Assembly (NCBI GenBank): GCA_031401675.1
Contig: JANNRR010000105.1
Span: 34,632 to 98,631 of the forward strand
Length of the DNA: 64,000 nt
Direction: 5' to 3'
DNA from: JANNRR01 sp031401675
Lineage (GTDB): Bacteria; Pseudomonadota; Alphaproteobacteria; Rhodobacterales; Rhodobacteraceae
Under the pieces are notes generated by a model that saw only the letters and a list, made by a program, of their open reading frames with translations, searched no databases and had not been told where the DNA came from. A program made the position numbers and the translations under genes. Positions 25,754 through 34,037 of this stretch are shown here, in pieces. Each line of letters opens with the position of its first letter. Positions within the stretch are counted from its first letter, which is position 1.

Positions 25754-26052
25754 GGGTGTCGCGCGTTGGTCCGTGTCTTGCCCTTTGCCTTGCGCTGTCG
25801 GCGGCGGCCGCAGTTGCTCAGGAAACCGCGATCGAAGCGCAGACCGGCGAAAGCGACGAGTTTGACCGGGTGATCTACCCGTTCGCCAAGGTGCAGGGCC
25901 AGATGCCGTTCATCGCGCAATGGGAAATTGCCACCAGCGCCTACCGGCTTTACGGGCCGAACGGGCCGGCAAGCGGTGAGTATGTCGTGTGCGAGTTCAC
26001 CCGTGGAACCGGTGCGTTCCGTCCCGCAGCAGAATGTGTGAGTTTGAAATAA
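25750..26052 (+). CDS. Small secreted protein between nuoD and nuoE
   Basis: 100 residues with a GTG start overlapping the nuoD stop and an end overlapping nuoE as TAATG, so it is coupled on both sides. An N-terminal signal peptide (LALCLALSAAAAVAQ) predicts export to the periplasm. The mature part has two cysteines (VVCEFTRGTG and AECVSLK) that may pair. Extra open reading frames between nuo genes are known from Rhodobacter capsulatus, but I cannot assign a family or function. Confidence 0.7.
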   Translation: MRVSRVGPCLALCLALSAAAAVAQETAIEAQTGESDEFDRVIYPFAKVQGQMPFIAQWEIATSAYRLYGPNGPASGEYVVCEFTRGTGAFRPAAECVSLK

Positions 26053-27221
26053 TGCTACGACGCCTGCACGCCCTTCAGCCCGCCGCCTTTGCGTTTACCC
26101 CCGCCAACCTGGCCTGGGCACAAGCTCAGATGACCAAGTACCCCGAGGGGCGGCAGGCTTCGGCGATCATTCCGTTGCTGTGGCGGGCGCAGGAGCAGGA
26201 AGGGTGGCTGAGCCGCCCGGCGATCGAATATGTCTCAAACTTGCTCGGGCTGGCCTATATCCGCGGGCTGGAAGTGGCGACGTTCTATTTCATGTTCCAG
26301 CTGCAGCCGGTCGGGTCGGTGGCACATGTGCAGGTCTGCGGCACCACGTCCTGCATGATCATGGGCGCCGAGGACCTGGTAGAGGTCTGCAAGGCCAGGA
26401 TTGCCAGATCGGCGCATGCCCTGTCGGCCGATGGCAGGTTCAGCTGGGAAGAGGTCGAGTGTCTGGGGGCCTGTTCGAATGCGCCGGCGGTGCAGATCGG
26501 CAAGGACTATTACGAAGACCTGACCCCGGCGCGGCTGGAGGCGATCCTGGACGAACTTGCCGCCGGGAAGGTGCCGGTGCCGGGACCGCAGAACGGGCGC
26601 TATGCAGCGGAACCGCTGAGCGGGTTGACCAGTCTGACCGATTTCGAAAGCGGGCGGCGGCAGTACAACTACAGCGCTCAGGCGGCGGTTGATCTGAAGG
26701 ATACGGTCAAGCGGATCGATGGCAGTGAAGTGGCATTGACCGCGCCGTGGCTTGGCCGGGCGCAGAACCACCCGGCGGCCGATGTCACGCCGGCGACGGG
26801 CGTCCCGGTCGAGCCATTGCCCGGAAAGGACAAACCGGCAGACGCGACCGGCGTGTTGAAGCAGGAGGCGCAGGCGATATCGACCGGATCGCCCAAAGCC
26901 TCGTCCCCGGGTACCCCGGCGGCTCCTTTGACGATGACGCAGCCGCAGGGTCTGGCGGCGGCCCGCGACAACAAGCCCGACGATCTGAAGCTGATCAAGG
27001 GGGTCGGCCCCAAGCTGGAGGCTTTGCTGCAACGGCTGGGCTACTATCACTTCGACCAGCTGGCGGCCTGGACCGAGACCGAAGTTGCCTGGGTCGACGA
27101 CAACCTGGAAGGGTTCAAGGGCCGGGTGACCCGTGAAGGCTGGGTGGTCCAGGCCCGGGTACTGGCGACGGGTGCCGAGACCCGGTTCTCGACCCGCAAG
27201 AAAAAAGGCAAGACTGACTGA
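26052..27221 (+). CDS. nuoE: NADH-quinone oxidoreductase subunit E with C-terminal HHH-like extension
   Basis: 389 residues, more than twice the E. coli length and equal to the long Rhodobacter form as I recall it. Residues 1-170 are the thioredoxin-like [2Fe-2S] (N1a) domain: the ligands are two Cys in CGTTSC and two in CLGAC. Then comes a Pro/Ala/Thr-rich linker (about residues 175-310). The last 75 residues (DDLKLIKGVGPKLEALL, AWVDDNLEGFKGR) resemble a helix-hairpin-helix domain and are closely similar to the C-terminus of the next gene's product. NuoE sits at the NADH-oxidising tip with NuoF and NuoG. Confidence 0.95.
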   Translation: MLRRLHALQPAAFAFTPANLAWAQAQMTKYPEGRQASAIIPLLWRAQEQEGWLSRPAIEYVSNLLGLAYIRGLEVATFYFMFQLQPVGSVAHVQVCGTTSCMIMGAEDLVEVCKARIARSAHALSADGRFSWEEVECLGACSNAPAVQIGKDYYEDLTPARLEAILDELAAGKVPVPGPQNGRYAAEPLSGLTSLTDFESGRRQYNYSAQAAVDLKDTVKRIDGSEVALTAPWLGRAQNHPAADVTPATGVPVEPLPGKDKPADATGVLKQEAQAISTGSPKASSPGTPAAPLTMTQPQGLAAARDNKPDDLKLIKGVGPKLEALLQRLGYYHFDQLAAWTETEVAWVDDNLEGFKGRVTREGWVVQARVLATGAETRFSTRKKKGKTD

Positions 27222-27244
27222 CGGATCACGAGATCAGGGAGGGT

Positions 27245-28030
27245 GTGGTGCTGGGCAAAGATGGGGCGATAAGCTGCACGACGGGCAGCTGGCTGATCGG
27301 GGCGGCAGTCGGGCTGCTGGCCCTGATCCTGTTGCTGTGGCTGACCGGGACCGGCTTTCTGCTGGCGGTTTTTCTGGGCGTGATCGTGTTCTGGGCGGTC
27401 GGGTACCTGATTTCAACCTATTACTGCGAGGACGCTTCGGCGTCGGGGATCACGCCCGGCGTGGGCTCCGTTGCTGCGCCGCGACCGGCTGCGCCAGCCA
27501 GCGCTGCGGGTCCTGCATCAATTCCCGGGCCAATTCCTGGGCCGGTTCCTGCACCGCAACCGCCCAAGCTGGTGGTTGCGCCAACGGTGACAGTGGTGCC
27601 AGCGGTGACAGCGGCCGCATCGGTACCAGTGGCGCCTGCATTGCCGGATACTCCACCCACGCCGGCACCGCCGCCCGTGGTCGTGCCGACGCGGGTGGTG
27701 CCGGGGTCGGTGCCGGTGGCGCGACCGGCCGAGGATCTGGCGGACGGCAAACCGGCGATGCTGACCGCCGCACGCGGCGGGCAGGCCGACGATCTGAAGA
27801 TCATCCGGGGCATCGGGCCAAAGCTGGAACAGATGCTGCACGGCATGGGGATTTTTCATTTCGACCAGATCGGCAGCTGGAAAGCCGCAGAGCTTGCCTG
27901 GGTGGATGACAATCTGGAAGGCTTCCGGGGCCGGGCCAGCCGCGATCACTGGGTGGCTCAGGCCAAGGTACTGGCCAGCGGCGGCACCGAGGCCGAGGCG
28001 TTTGCCGCCGCTGACGCGGCAAAGGGCTGA
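27245..28030 (+). CDS. Membrane protein with C-terminal HHH-like domain shared with NuoE
   Basis: 261 residues. Two hydrophobic helices (about residues 15-36 and 38-58) are followed by a long Pro/Ala/Val linker and a 70-residue C-terminal domain. That domain (DDLKIIRGIGPKLEQML, then AWVDDNLEGFRGR) matches the NuoE extension nearly residue for residue, so one arose by duplication of the other or both from a third gene. GTG start with GGGAGG upstream; a second GTG follows at once. A role in tethering or assembling the NADH module at the membrane is possible but only inferred. Confidence 0.75.
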   Translation: MVLGKDGAISCTTGSWLIGAAVGLLALILLLWLTGTGFLLAVFLGVIVFWAVGYLISTYYCEDASASGITPGVGSVAAPRPAAPASAAGPASIPGPIPGPVPAPQPPKLVVAPTVTVVPAVTAAASVPVAPALPDTPPTPAPPPVVVPTRVVPGSVPVARPAEDLADGKPAMLTAARGGQADDLKIIRGIGPKLEQMLHGMGIFHFDQIGSWKAAELAWVDDNLEGFRGRASRDHWVAQAKVLASGGTEAEAFAAADAAKG

Positions 28031-28033
28031 CGC

Positions 28034-28435
28034 ATGGCAGGGGTCAGCGATCTGGACCGGCATCTGGCGCGGCAGGCGCGGCTGGTGGCCGTGGTCATTG
28101 CCGTGACGGTGGTGGCGTGGCTGGCCGGTCAATGGCTGGGCGGCCGCCTGGGATGGCAGGCGCGCTATGCCTTTCTGTTCGATCTGGCCGCGCTGGCGGC
28201 GTTTTTCTGGGCGCTGGTGGTGACATTCCGGGTCTGGTATGCGCGTCGGGCGAACGGGGGGCCGAGCGATCAAGGCCAGAGCGATCTGGGCCAGAACAAT
28301 CAAAGCGCGGCGGGGCAGGTCGCTGCCAAATTGCACCCTGCCAAATCGCACCCCGCCAGACAACGCCCCGCCAGACAACGCGCCAAACCGGCCGCCGCCA
28401 GCCATGCCAGGGCCAAACAACGCCCGACCAATTGA
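28034..28435 (+). CDS. DUF5337 family membrane protein
   Basis: 133 residues with two predicted membrane helices (about residues 18-35 and 43-66) and a hydrophilic, basic C-terminal tail of about 65 residues. I recognise the N-terminal half as DUF5337, a family found in nuo clusters of Rhodobacteraceae. The tail is encoded by short DNA repeats (for example CCCCGCCAGACAACG twice near 28350-28380), so its length and sequence probably drift. Function unknown. Confidence 0.7.
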   Translation: MAGVSDLDRHLARQARLVAVVIAVTVVAWLAGQWLGGRLGWQARYAFLFDLAALAAFFWALVVTFRVWYARRANGGPSDQGQSDLGQNNQSAAGQVAAKLHPAKSHPARQRPARQRAKPAAASHARAKQRPTN

Positions 28436-28445
28436 GGAATTGAAG

Positions 28446-29735
28446 ATGCTGAAGGATCAGGACCGGATCTTTACCAACCTGTACGGGATGCACGACCGCT
28501 CGCTTGCCGGGGCGCGCAAGCGCGGGCATTGGGACGGCACGGCCGGGTTGATCAAGCAGGGGCGGGACTGGCTGGTCGAGCAGATCAAGGCGTCTGGCTT
28601 GCGCGGGCGCGGCGGGGCGGGGTTTCCGACCGGGCTGAAATGGTCGTTCATGCCGAAGGCGTCGGACGGGCGGCCATCCTATCTGGTGGTGAACGCCGAC
28701 GAATCCGAGCCCGGCACCTGCAAGGACCGCGAGATCATGCGGCACGATCCGCATCCGCTGGTCGAGGGCTGCCTGATCGCCGGGGCGGCGATGGGGGCGG
28801 TGGCGGGCTACATCTACATTCGCGGCGAGTATATTCGCGAGAAAGAGGCGCTGCAGGCGGCGATCGACGAGGCCTATGACGCGGGATTGCTGGGCAAGAA
28901 TGCCTGCGGGTCAGGCTATGACTTCGACCTGTATCTGAACCACGGGGCCGGGGCTTACATCTGCGGCGAGGAAACCGCGCTGTTGGAAAGCCTGGAGGGC
29001 AAGAAGGGGATGCCGCGGATGAAGCCGCCGTTCCCGGCGGGGTCCGGGCTTTTTGGCTGTCCGACCACGGTCAACATTGTGTAATCGATTGCGGTGGTGC
29101 CGACGATCCTGCGGCGGGGGGCGGCGTGGTTTGCCGGGTTCGGCCGGCCGAACAACACCGGGACCAAGGTGTTCTGCATCTCGGGGCATGTGAACCATCC
29201 TTGTGTCGTCGAGGAGGCGATGTCGATCCCGTTGCAGGAGCTTCTGGACAAGCATTGCGGCGGGGTGCGGGGCGGCTGGAAGAACCTGAAGGCGGTGATT
29301 CCGGGGGGGTCGTCGGTGCAGATGCTGCGGGCCGAGGAATGCGACGAGGCGCTGATGGATTTCGACTGGCTGCGCGACAAGAAGTCGGGGCTGGGGACGG
29401 CGGCGGTGATCGTGATGGATCAGTCGACCGACGTGATCAAGGCGATCTGGCGGCTGTCCAAGTTCTACAAGCACGAGTCCTGCGGCCAGTGCACCCCGTG
29501 CCGCGAGGGCACCGGCTGGATGATGCGGGTGATGGACCGGCTGGTGCGGGGCGAGGCCGAGATCGAGGAGATCGACATGCTGCTGTCGGTGACCAAGCAG
29601 GTCGAGGGTCACACGATCTGTGCCCTGGGCGATGCGGCGGCCTGGCCTATACAGGGGCTGATCCGGCAGTTCCGGCCCGAGATCGAGGACCGGATCAAGG
29701 CCAAGAAGGCCGGGCGGTCGATGGCGGCGGAGTGA
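28446..29735 (+). pseudogene. nuoF: NADH-quinone oxidoreductase subunit F, interrupted by an in-frame TAA
   Basis: NuoF binds NADH, FMN and cluster N3. The frame is continuous from ATG 28446 (with GAGGA upstream) to TGA 29735, except for TAA at 29082-29084 (codon 213). Before it are GRGGAGFPTGLKWSFMPK and the NADH-site DESEPGTCKDREIM. After it come the SLBB-like domain, ESCGQCTPCREGT (three N3 ligands) and ICALGDAAAWP (the fourth). At the break the text reads PTTVNIV-stop-SIAVVP, where the family has PTTVNNVESIAVVP, so two conserved residues differ within six bases. Total length without the stop (about 428) is normal. Either a real nonsense mutation or a consensus error; a restart at GTG 29094 has no Shine-Dalgarno sequence. 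Confidence 0.85.
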
Positions 29736-29743
29736 GGGGAAAG

Positions 29744-29767
29744 ATGTCTCACGCTGGGACATTTTTT
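29744..29767 (+). terminator. Terminator-like hairpin after nuoF, inside the nuo island
   Basis: ATGTCTC (29744-29750) pairs with GGGACAT (29756-29762) with one T-G wobble and loop ACGCT, followed by TTTTT. It lies nine bases after the nuoF stop. If active it would cut transcription between nuoF and nuoG, so a promoter would be needed before 30022. Confidence 0.55.
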
Positions 29768-30021
29768 AGTTGAGGTAAATCAGATGGTTAGGCTACTTGC
29801 ATTATCCAGATGTTAGGACTTTCAGGATCGAGACAGCTGTTATCATGATCTGTTCACGCCTTTGCCGTTCCCGAACCGACCGCGCGCTTTCCGGCGCGAC
29901 TGGCGGCATGGCCGTGACAGACCGGCAGGGGATCAACGGGAGTACGGGGGCGGCAGGCTGTTATGGCATAACACGGTCCGACGCTTCAGAATGCGCGCTG
30001 CCGCGTACAAGGAGTTTCTTG
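29768..30021. other. Non-coding gap inside the nuo island, 254 bases
   Basis: The first 80 bases are A/T-rich for this genome, the rest typical. No gene is convincing. It contains a 15-bp dyad (29959-29973) and ends in the Shine-Dalgarno AAGGAG of the DUF5333 gene. As by far the longest gap inside the island, it is the likeliest place for an internal promoter, but I did not find a clear -35/-10 pair. Confidence 0.5.
29959..29973. promoter_or_regulatory. Inverted repeat TGTTAT-GGC-ATAACA, candidate operator
   Basis: A 6+6 perfect dyad around a three-base centre, 49 bases before the DUF5333 start codon. It may bind a dimeric regulator controlling the second half of the island. Confidence 0.35.
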
Positions 30022-30438
30022 ATGATCCGGACCATTCTGACATGTCTGACGCTCGTGGTTCTGGCCGCCCCGGCCAAGGCCACCGCCACCGTCCTTGTGC
30101 CGCTGCGCGAGGACGCGCATGTGACGCAGTCGCTGGTGGCGGCGCAGGTCGGCGACACCATCCGCAAGACCTGCCCGACGATGTCGGCGCGGATGCTGGT
30201 GGCGATCTTCAAGGCGCAGGAGCTGGAACGCTATGCGCTGGACCAGGGCTACACCGCCGCCGATATCAAGGCCTTTCTGAAGGACAAGGACGAAAAGGCG
30301 CGGATCAAGGCGCTGGCGGCGGACTATATTGCCGGGAACGGCGGCAAGGCCGGGGACGCGGCCAGCTTTTGCGCCCTGGGGCAGAGCGAGATTGCCAAGG
30401 GGAGCCTGATCGGCTCGCTGCTGCGGGACGAGGGATGA
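30022..30438 (+). CDS. DUF5333 family secreted protein
   Basis: 138 residues with a signal peptide (ILTCLTLVVLAAPAKA). The mature part is helical with two cysteines (RKTCPTMSARM and SFCALGQSEI), probably paired, and ends GSLIGSLLRDEG. I recognise it as DUF5333, known from Rhodobacteraceae nuo regions; no function is established. AAGGAG at 30008-30013 supports the ATG at 30022. Its stop overlaps the start of the first DUF3291 gene. Confidence 0.75.
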   Translation: MIRTILTCLTLVVLAAPAKATATVLVPLREDAHVTQSLVAAQVGDTIRKTCPTMSARMLVAIFKAQELERYALDQGYTAADIKAFLKDKDEKARIKALAADYIAGNGGKAGDAASFCALGQSEIAKGSLIGSLLRDEG

Positions 30439-30935
30439 TGCTACCGACCCATCACCTTGCCGAACTGAACATCGGGCGCTTGCTGGCCCCCACCGATGAC
30501 CCGCGCGTGGCGGAATTCATGAATGCGCTGGACCGGGTCAATGGTCTGGGCAAGCGGATGCCGGGGTTTGTCTGGATGTCGGAAGGCTCGGGCGAGCCGG
30601 GGACCGGGAACACGGCGATCAAGCTGGAGGGCGACGCACAGTTCGTGTCCAACCTGACGGTCTGGGAAAGCGTCGAGACGCTGGAGCAGTTCGTGTGGAA
30701 CACGGTGCATCGGCAATTCTATGAACGACGGGCGGAATGGTTCGAGGTGCTGGGGCGGATGCATTTCGTGATGTGGTGGGTGCCGGCGGGGCACCGGCCA
30801 ACGATTGACGAGGCGATGGCGCGGCTGGCGCATATGCAGGCGCATGGGGATACCGACGAGGCGTTCGGCTGGAAGCATCTGCCGCAGGCGCGGCTCTGGC
30901 AGACGCAGAATTGTTCGGGGATGGCGGCGGAATGA
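30435..30935 (+). CDS. DUF3291 family protein, copy 1
   Basis: 166 residues. Matches the DUF3291 pattern: LAELNIGRLLAPTDDPRVAEF, an internal PGFVW, LTVWESVETLEQFVWNT, VHRQFYERRAEWF and WWVPAGHRPT. These proteins look like dimeric ferredoxin-like (ABM/EthD-type) folds. The gene begins ATGATG overlapping the DUF5333 stop and ends overlapping copy 2 as ATGA. Presence inside the nuo island is unusual and its role is unknown. Confidence 0.8.
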   Translation: MMLPTHHLAELNIGRLLAPTDDPRVAEFMNALDRVNGLGKRMPGFVWMSEGSGEPGTGNTAIKLEGDAQFVSNLTVWESVETLEQFVWNTVHRQFYERRAEWFEVLGRMHFVMWWVPAGHRPTIDEAMARLAHMQAHGDTDEAFGWKHLPQARLWQTQNCSGMAAE

Positions 30936-31438
30936 AGCAGCCGGCGGGGCATCATCTGGCGGAGTTCAACTTCGGCACGCTGAAGCACGATTGGGATGAC
31001 CCGCGCGTGCGGGGCTTTGTCGATGGCCTTGATCTGGTGAACGGGATCGCGGCGCAGAGCCCCGGTTTTGTCTGGCGGATGCCGGACGAGGACATGGACC
31101 GGGCGCAGAACGATCCCGGGGGCGTGTTTGGCGGCCAGCTGCGGATTGCCTCGACGCTGTCGGTCTGGCGTGATGTGGCGAGCCTGGAGGGGTTTGTCTG
31201 GAATACCGTGCACCGGCAGTTCTATGCACGGCGGGGCGAATGGTATGATGCGGTCGGCAATTCGCATCTGGTGCTGTGGTGGGTGCCGGAGGGGCACCGG
31301 CCAGATGTGGCCGAGGGGATGGCGCGGTTCCAGCTGCGCGAGGCAAAGGGCGACAGTGACGCGGCGTTCGGCTGGGCGCATCTGACAGAAGCGGGCCTGT
31401 GGAAACGCAGGGCATGCGCCCAAGTGGCGGCGGAGTAG
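30932..31438 (+). CDS. DUF3291 family protein, copy 2
   Basis: 168 residues, a tandem paralogue of the preceding gene: HHLAEFNFGTLKHDWDDPRV, LSVWRDVASLEGFVWNT, VHRQFYARRGEWYD and WWVPEGHRPDVAEGMARF. The ATG overlaps the stop of copy 1. Both copies keep the aromatic and His-rich core, which suggests both are folded and used, perhaps as a heterodimer (inference). Confidence 0.8.
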   Translation: MKQPAGHHLAEFNFGTLKHDWDDPRVRGFVDGLDLVNGIAAQSPGFVWRMPDEDMDRAQNDPGGVFGGQLRIASTLSVWRDVASLEGFVWNTVHRQFYARRGEWYDAVGNSHLVLWWVPEGHRPDVAEGMARFQLREAKGDSDAAFGWAHLTEAGLWKRRACAQVAAE

Positions 31439-31443
31439 CGGCG

Positions 31444-31626
31444 ATGTGTGCAGGCGGGATTGATCCGAAATACGGGCTGAGTGATCTGGAGGCCGGCTTT
31501 CGGGCCAGCCGTCGCGAAACCGTTGCCGAGCAACAGGATAACAACAGGAAACCGGGGCCCGGCCTGATCGGCTGGGCCATGGCGCTGATCGCGCGGTTCC
31601 AACGTAAGGAAGTGACCCATGGCTAA
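31444..31626 (+). CDS. Small protein of 60 residues upstream of nuoG
   Basis: ATG at 31444, ending eight bases inside nuoG, so it is coupled to nuoG translation. The sequence is hydrophilic (GLSDLEAGFRASRRETVAEQ) with one amphipathic or weakly hydrophobic stretch near the C-terminus (GLIGWAMALIARF). No family recognised. The overlap with nuoG and lack of another use for this stretch favour a real gene. Confidence 0.55.
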   Translation: MCAGGIDPKYGLSDLEAGFRASRRETVAEQQDNNRKPGPGLIGWAMALIARFQRKEVTHG

Positions 31627-33637
31627 CCTGCGCAAGCTGATCATCGACGGCATCGAGGTCGAGGTTGATCCGGCGCTGACGCTTATTCAGGCCTGCGAGC
31701 AGGCGGGGGTGGAAATTCCGCGGTTCTGTTATCACGAGCGGCTATCGATCGCGGGCAATTGCCGGATGTGTCTGGTCGAGGTGGTGGGCGGGCCGCCGAA
31801 ACCGGCGGCGTCGTGCGCCATGCAGGTGAAGGACATGCGGGGCGGCCCGAACGGCGAGCCGCCGGTGATCAAGACCAACTCGCCGATGGTCAAGCGGGCG
31901 CGCGAGGGGGTGATGGAGTTTCTGCTGATCAACCACCCGCTGGATTGCCCGATCTGCGATCAGGGTGGCGAGTGCGATCTGCAGGATCAGGCGATGGCGT
32001 ATGGCGTGGATTTTTCCCGCTACCGCGAGCCGAAGCGGGCAAGCGAGGACCTCGATCTGGGGCCTTTGGTCGAAACCCATATGACGCGGTGCATTTCCTG
32101 CACGCGCTGCGTGCGGTTCACCACGGAGGTGGCCGGGATCAGCCAGATGGGCCAGACCGGGCGCGGCGAGGATGCCGAGATCACCAGCTATCTGAACCAG
32201 ACGCTGGACAGCAATCTGCAGGGCAACATCATCGATCTGTGCCCGGTCGGGGCTTTGACGTCGAAGCCCTACGCCTTTACCGCGCGGCCGTGGGAGCTGA
32301 CCAAGACCGAGACCATCGACGTGATGGACGCTTTGGGGTCGAACATAAGGGTGGATACCAAGGGGCGCGAAGTCATGCGGATCCTGCCGCGCAACCATGA
32401 CGGCGTGAACGAGGAATGGATTTCCGACAAGACCCGGTTCGTCTGGGACGGGTTGCGGCGGCAGCGGCTGGATGTGCCCTATGTCCGCGAGAACGGCAAG
32501 TTGCGGAAAGCCGGCTGGGGCGAGGCTTTGGCCGCTGTTGCTGCGGCGATGAAAGGCAGGCGCGTGGCCGGGCTGATCGGCGACCTGGTGCCGGTGGAAG
32601 CGGCGTTTGCGCTGAAGCAGCTGGTCGAGGGGCTGGGGGGCCGGGTCGAGTGCCGGGTAGACGGCGCAAAGCTGCCGATCGGCAACCGGTCGGGCTATGT
32701 CGGCACAGCGGCGATCGAGGAAATCGACAGCGCCGAGATGATCCTGCTGGTGGGCACCAACCCGCGTCTTGAGGCGCCGGTGCTGAACGCGCGCATCCGC
32801 AAGGCCTGGACCGGAGGCGCGCGGGTCGGTGTGATCGGCCCGCGGGTCGATCTGACCTATGAATATGAGCATGTCGGGCTTGCGCGGTCCGATCTGCTGG
32901 CGCTGAGCGCGCTTGACCACACCGCCGATCGCGACATTCCGAAAGTGTTGATTGTCGGTCAGGGCGCCTTGAACGAGGCGGACGGTGCTGCCGTGCTGGC
33001 GCAGGTAATGCGACTTGCCGAGGTCACCAACGCCAAGCTGCTGGTGCTGCACACGGCGGCGGGCCGGGTCGGGGCGATGGATGTGGGCGCAGTGACCGAA
33101 GGCGGGCTGGCCGTGGCCACCGAGGGGGCCGAGGTGATCTACAACCTTGGTGCCGATGAAGTGGACATCGCCGCCGGGCCGTTCGTGATCTATCAGGGCT
33201 CGCACGGCGACCGGGGCGCGAACCGGGCCGATGTGATCCTGCCGGGGGCGGCGTGGACCGAGGAGAACGGCCTGTTCGTCAATACCGAGGGCCGGCCGCA
33301 ACTGGCGCTGCGCGCCGGGTTCGCGCCGGGCGAAGCCAAGGACAACTGGGCGATCCTGCGGGCGCTGTCGGCGGAACTGGGGGCGACGTTGCCCTATGAT
33401 ACGCTGGCGGCTCTGCGCAGCGCGCTGGTGGCGGCGGTGCCGCATCTGGGGGCGATTGACGCGGTGCCGGTGAACGATTGGCAGGCGGTGCCGCTGGCGG
33501 CCCCGGCGCAGGCGGCGATTCGCAATGCCGTGGCGGATTTCTATCTGACCAATCCGGTGGCCCGCGCCTCGGCGCTGATGGTTGAGCTGTCGGCGGCGGC
33601 CCGGGCGCGGGGCGCGCCGGCGCTGGCGGCGGAATAG
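31619..33637 (+). CDS. nuoG: NADH-quinone oxidoreductase subunit G
   Basis: 672 residues, the 75-kDa subunit of complex I that passes electrons from NuoF toward NuoI and NuoB. The N-terminal [2Fe-2S] domain has FCYHERLSIAGNCRMCLVEV. Further ligands are in NHPLDCPICDQGGECDLQD, HMTRCISCTRCVRF and LCPVGALTSKP. The C-terminal two-thirds is molybdopterin-oxidoreductase-like but without a cofactor, as in the mitochondrial-type enzyme. Full length, no interruption. Confidence 0.97.
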   Translation: MANLRKLIIDGIEVEVDPALTLIQACEQAGVEIPRFCYHERLSIAGNCRMCLVEVVGGPPKPAASCAMQVKDMRGGPNGEPPVIKTNSPMVKRAREGVMEFLLINHPLDCPICDQGGECDLQDQAMAYGVDFSRYREPKRASEDLDLGPLVETHMTRCISCTRCVRFTTEVAGISQMGQTGRGEDAEITSYLNQTLDSNLQGNIIDLCPVGALTSKPYAFTARPWELTKTETIDVMDALGSNIRVDTKGREVMRILPRNHDGVNEEWISDKTRFVWDGLRRQRLDVPYVRENGKLRKAGWGEALAAVAAAMKGRRVAGLIGDLVPVEAAFALKQLVEGLGGRVECRVDGAKLPIGNRSGYVGTAAIEEIDSAEMILLVGTNPRLEAPVLNARIRKAWTGGARVGVIGPRVDLTYEYEHVGLARSDLLALSALDHTADRDIPKVLIVGQGALNEADGAAVLAQVMRLAEVTNAKLLVLHTAAGRVGAMDVGAVTEGGLAVATEGAEVIYNLGADEVDIAAGPFVIYQGSHGDRGANRADVILPGAAWTEENGLFVNTEGRPQLALRAGFAPGEAKDNWAILRALSAELGATLPYDTLAALRSALVAAVPHLGAIDAVPVNDWQAVPLAAPAQAAIRNAVADFYLTNPVARASALMVELSAAARARGAPALAAE

Positions 33638-33638
33638 G

Positions 33639-34028
33639 ATGCGGGTCGCAGGAGCCGTTACGCTGATGCTGGCGGCGGCGGGCTGTGGCGTTGACCCCGG
33701 GGTGACCGGGGACCGGTTCGACCCGACCTATCTGGGGGTGGAAACCCGGCTTCTGGACGGCGATCTGGTGAACTTTCTGGTGTCGATGCGGGGGGCGCGC
33801 AGCCGCGACGATGTGTCGAACTATGCGCTGTGTGCTGCGGCGCAGTATACGCTGATCCGGGGCTTCGGTTTCGCGCGGCATCTGCGCACGAATGTCGACG
33901 AGAAGGGTGGCATTTGGCGGGCGGATGCTGTTTACACCATCTCGCCCGGTCTGCCCGAGGGACTGCGGACCATCGACGCCGAAGTGACAGTGGGCGACTG
34001 CGCCGACCAGAAGATACCGACGGTTTGA
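33639..34028 (+). CDS. Small lipoprotein between nuoG and nuoH
   Basis: 129 residues beginning at ATG 33639, two bases after the nuoG stop. A lipoprotein signal MRVAGAVTLMLAAAGC ends in a lipobox (LAAAGC, Cys16). Two further cysteines (ALCAAAQY and GDCADQK) may pair. The mature domain mixes beta strands with YTISPGLPEGLRTIDAEV. Predicted to be anchored in the envelope. Position suggests co-expression with complex I; function unknown. Confidence 0.75.
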   Translation: MRVAGAVTLMLAAAGCGVDPGVTGDRFDPTYLGVETRLLDGDLVNFLVSMRGARSRDDVSNYALCAAAQYTLIRGFGFARHLRTNVDEKGGIWRADAVYTISPGLPEGLRTIDAEVTVGDCADQKIPTV

Positions 34029-34037
34029 GGGAACAAG

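Noticed and set aside
29082..29084. Programmed recoding (selenocysteine or pyrrolysine) at the nuoF stop
   Set aside because: Those use TGA and TAG, not TAA, and the family residue is Glu, so a mutation or error is simpler.
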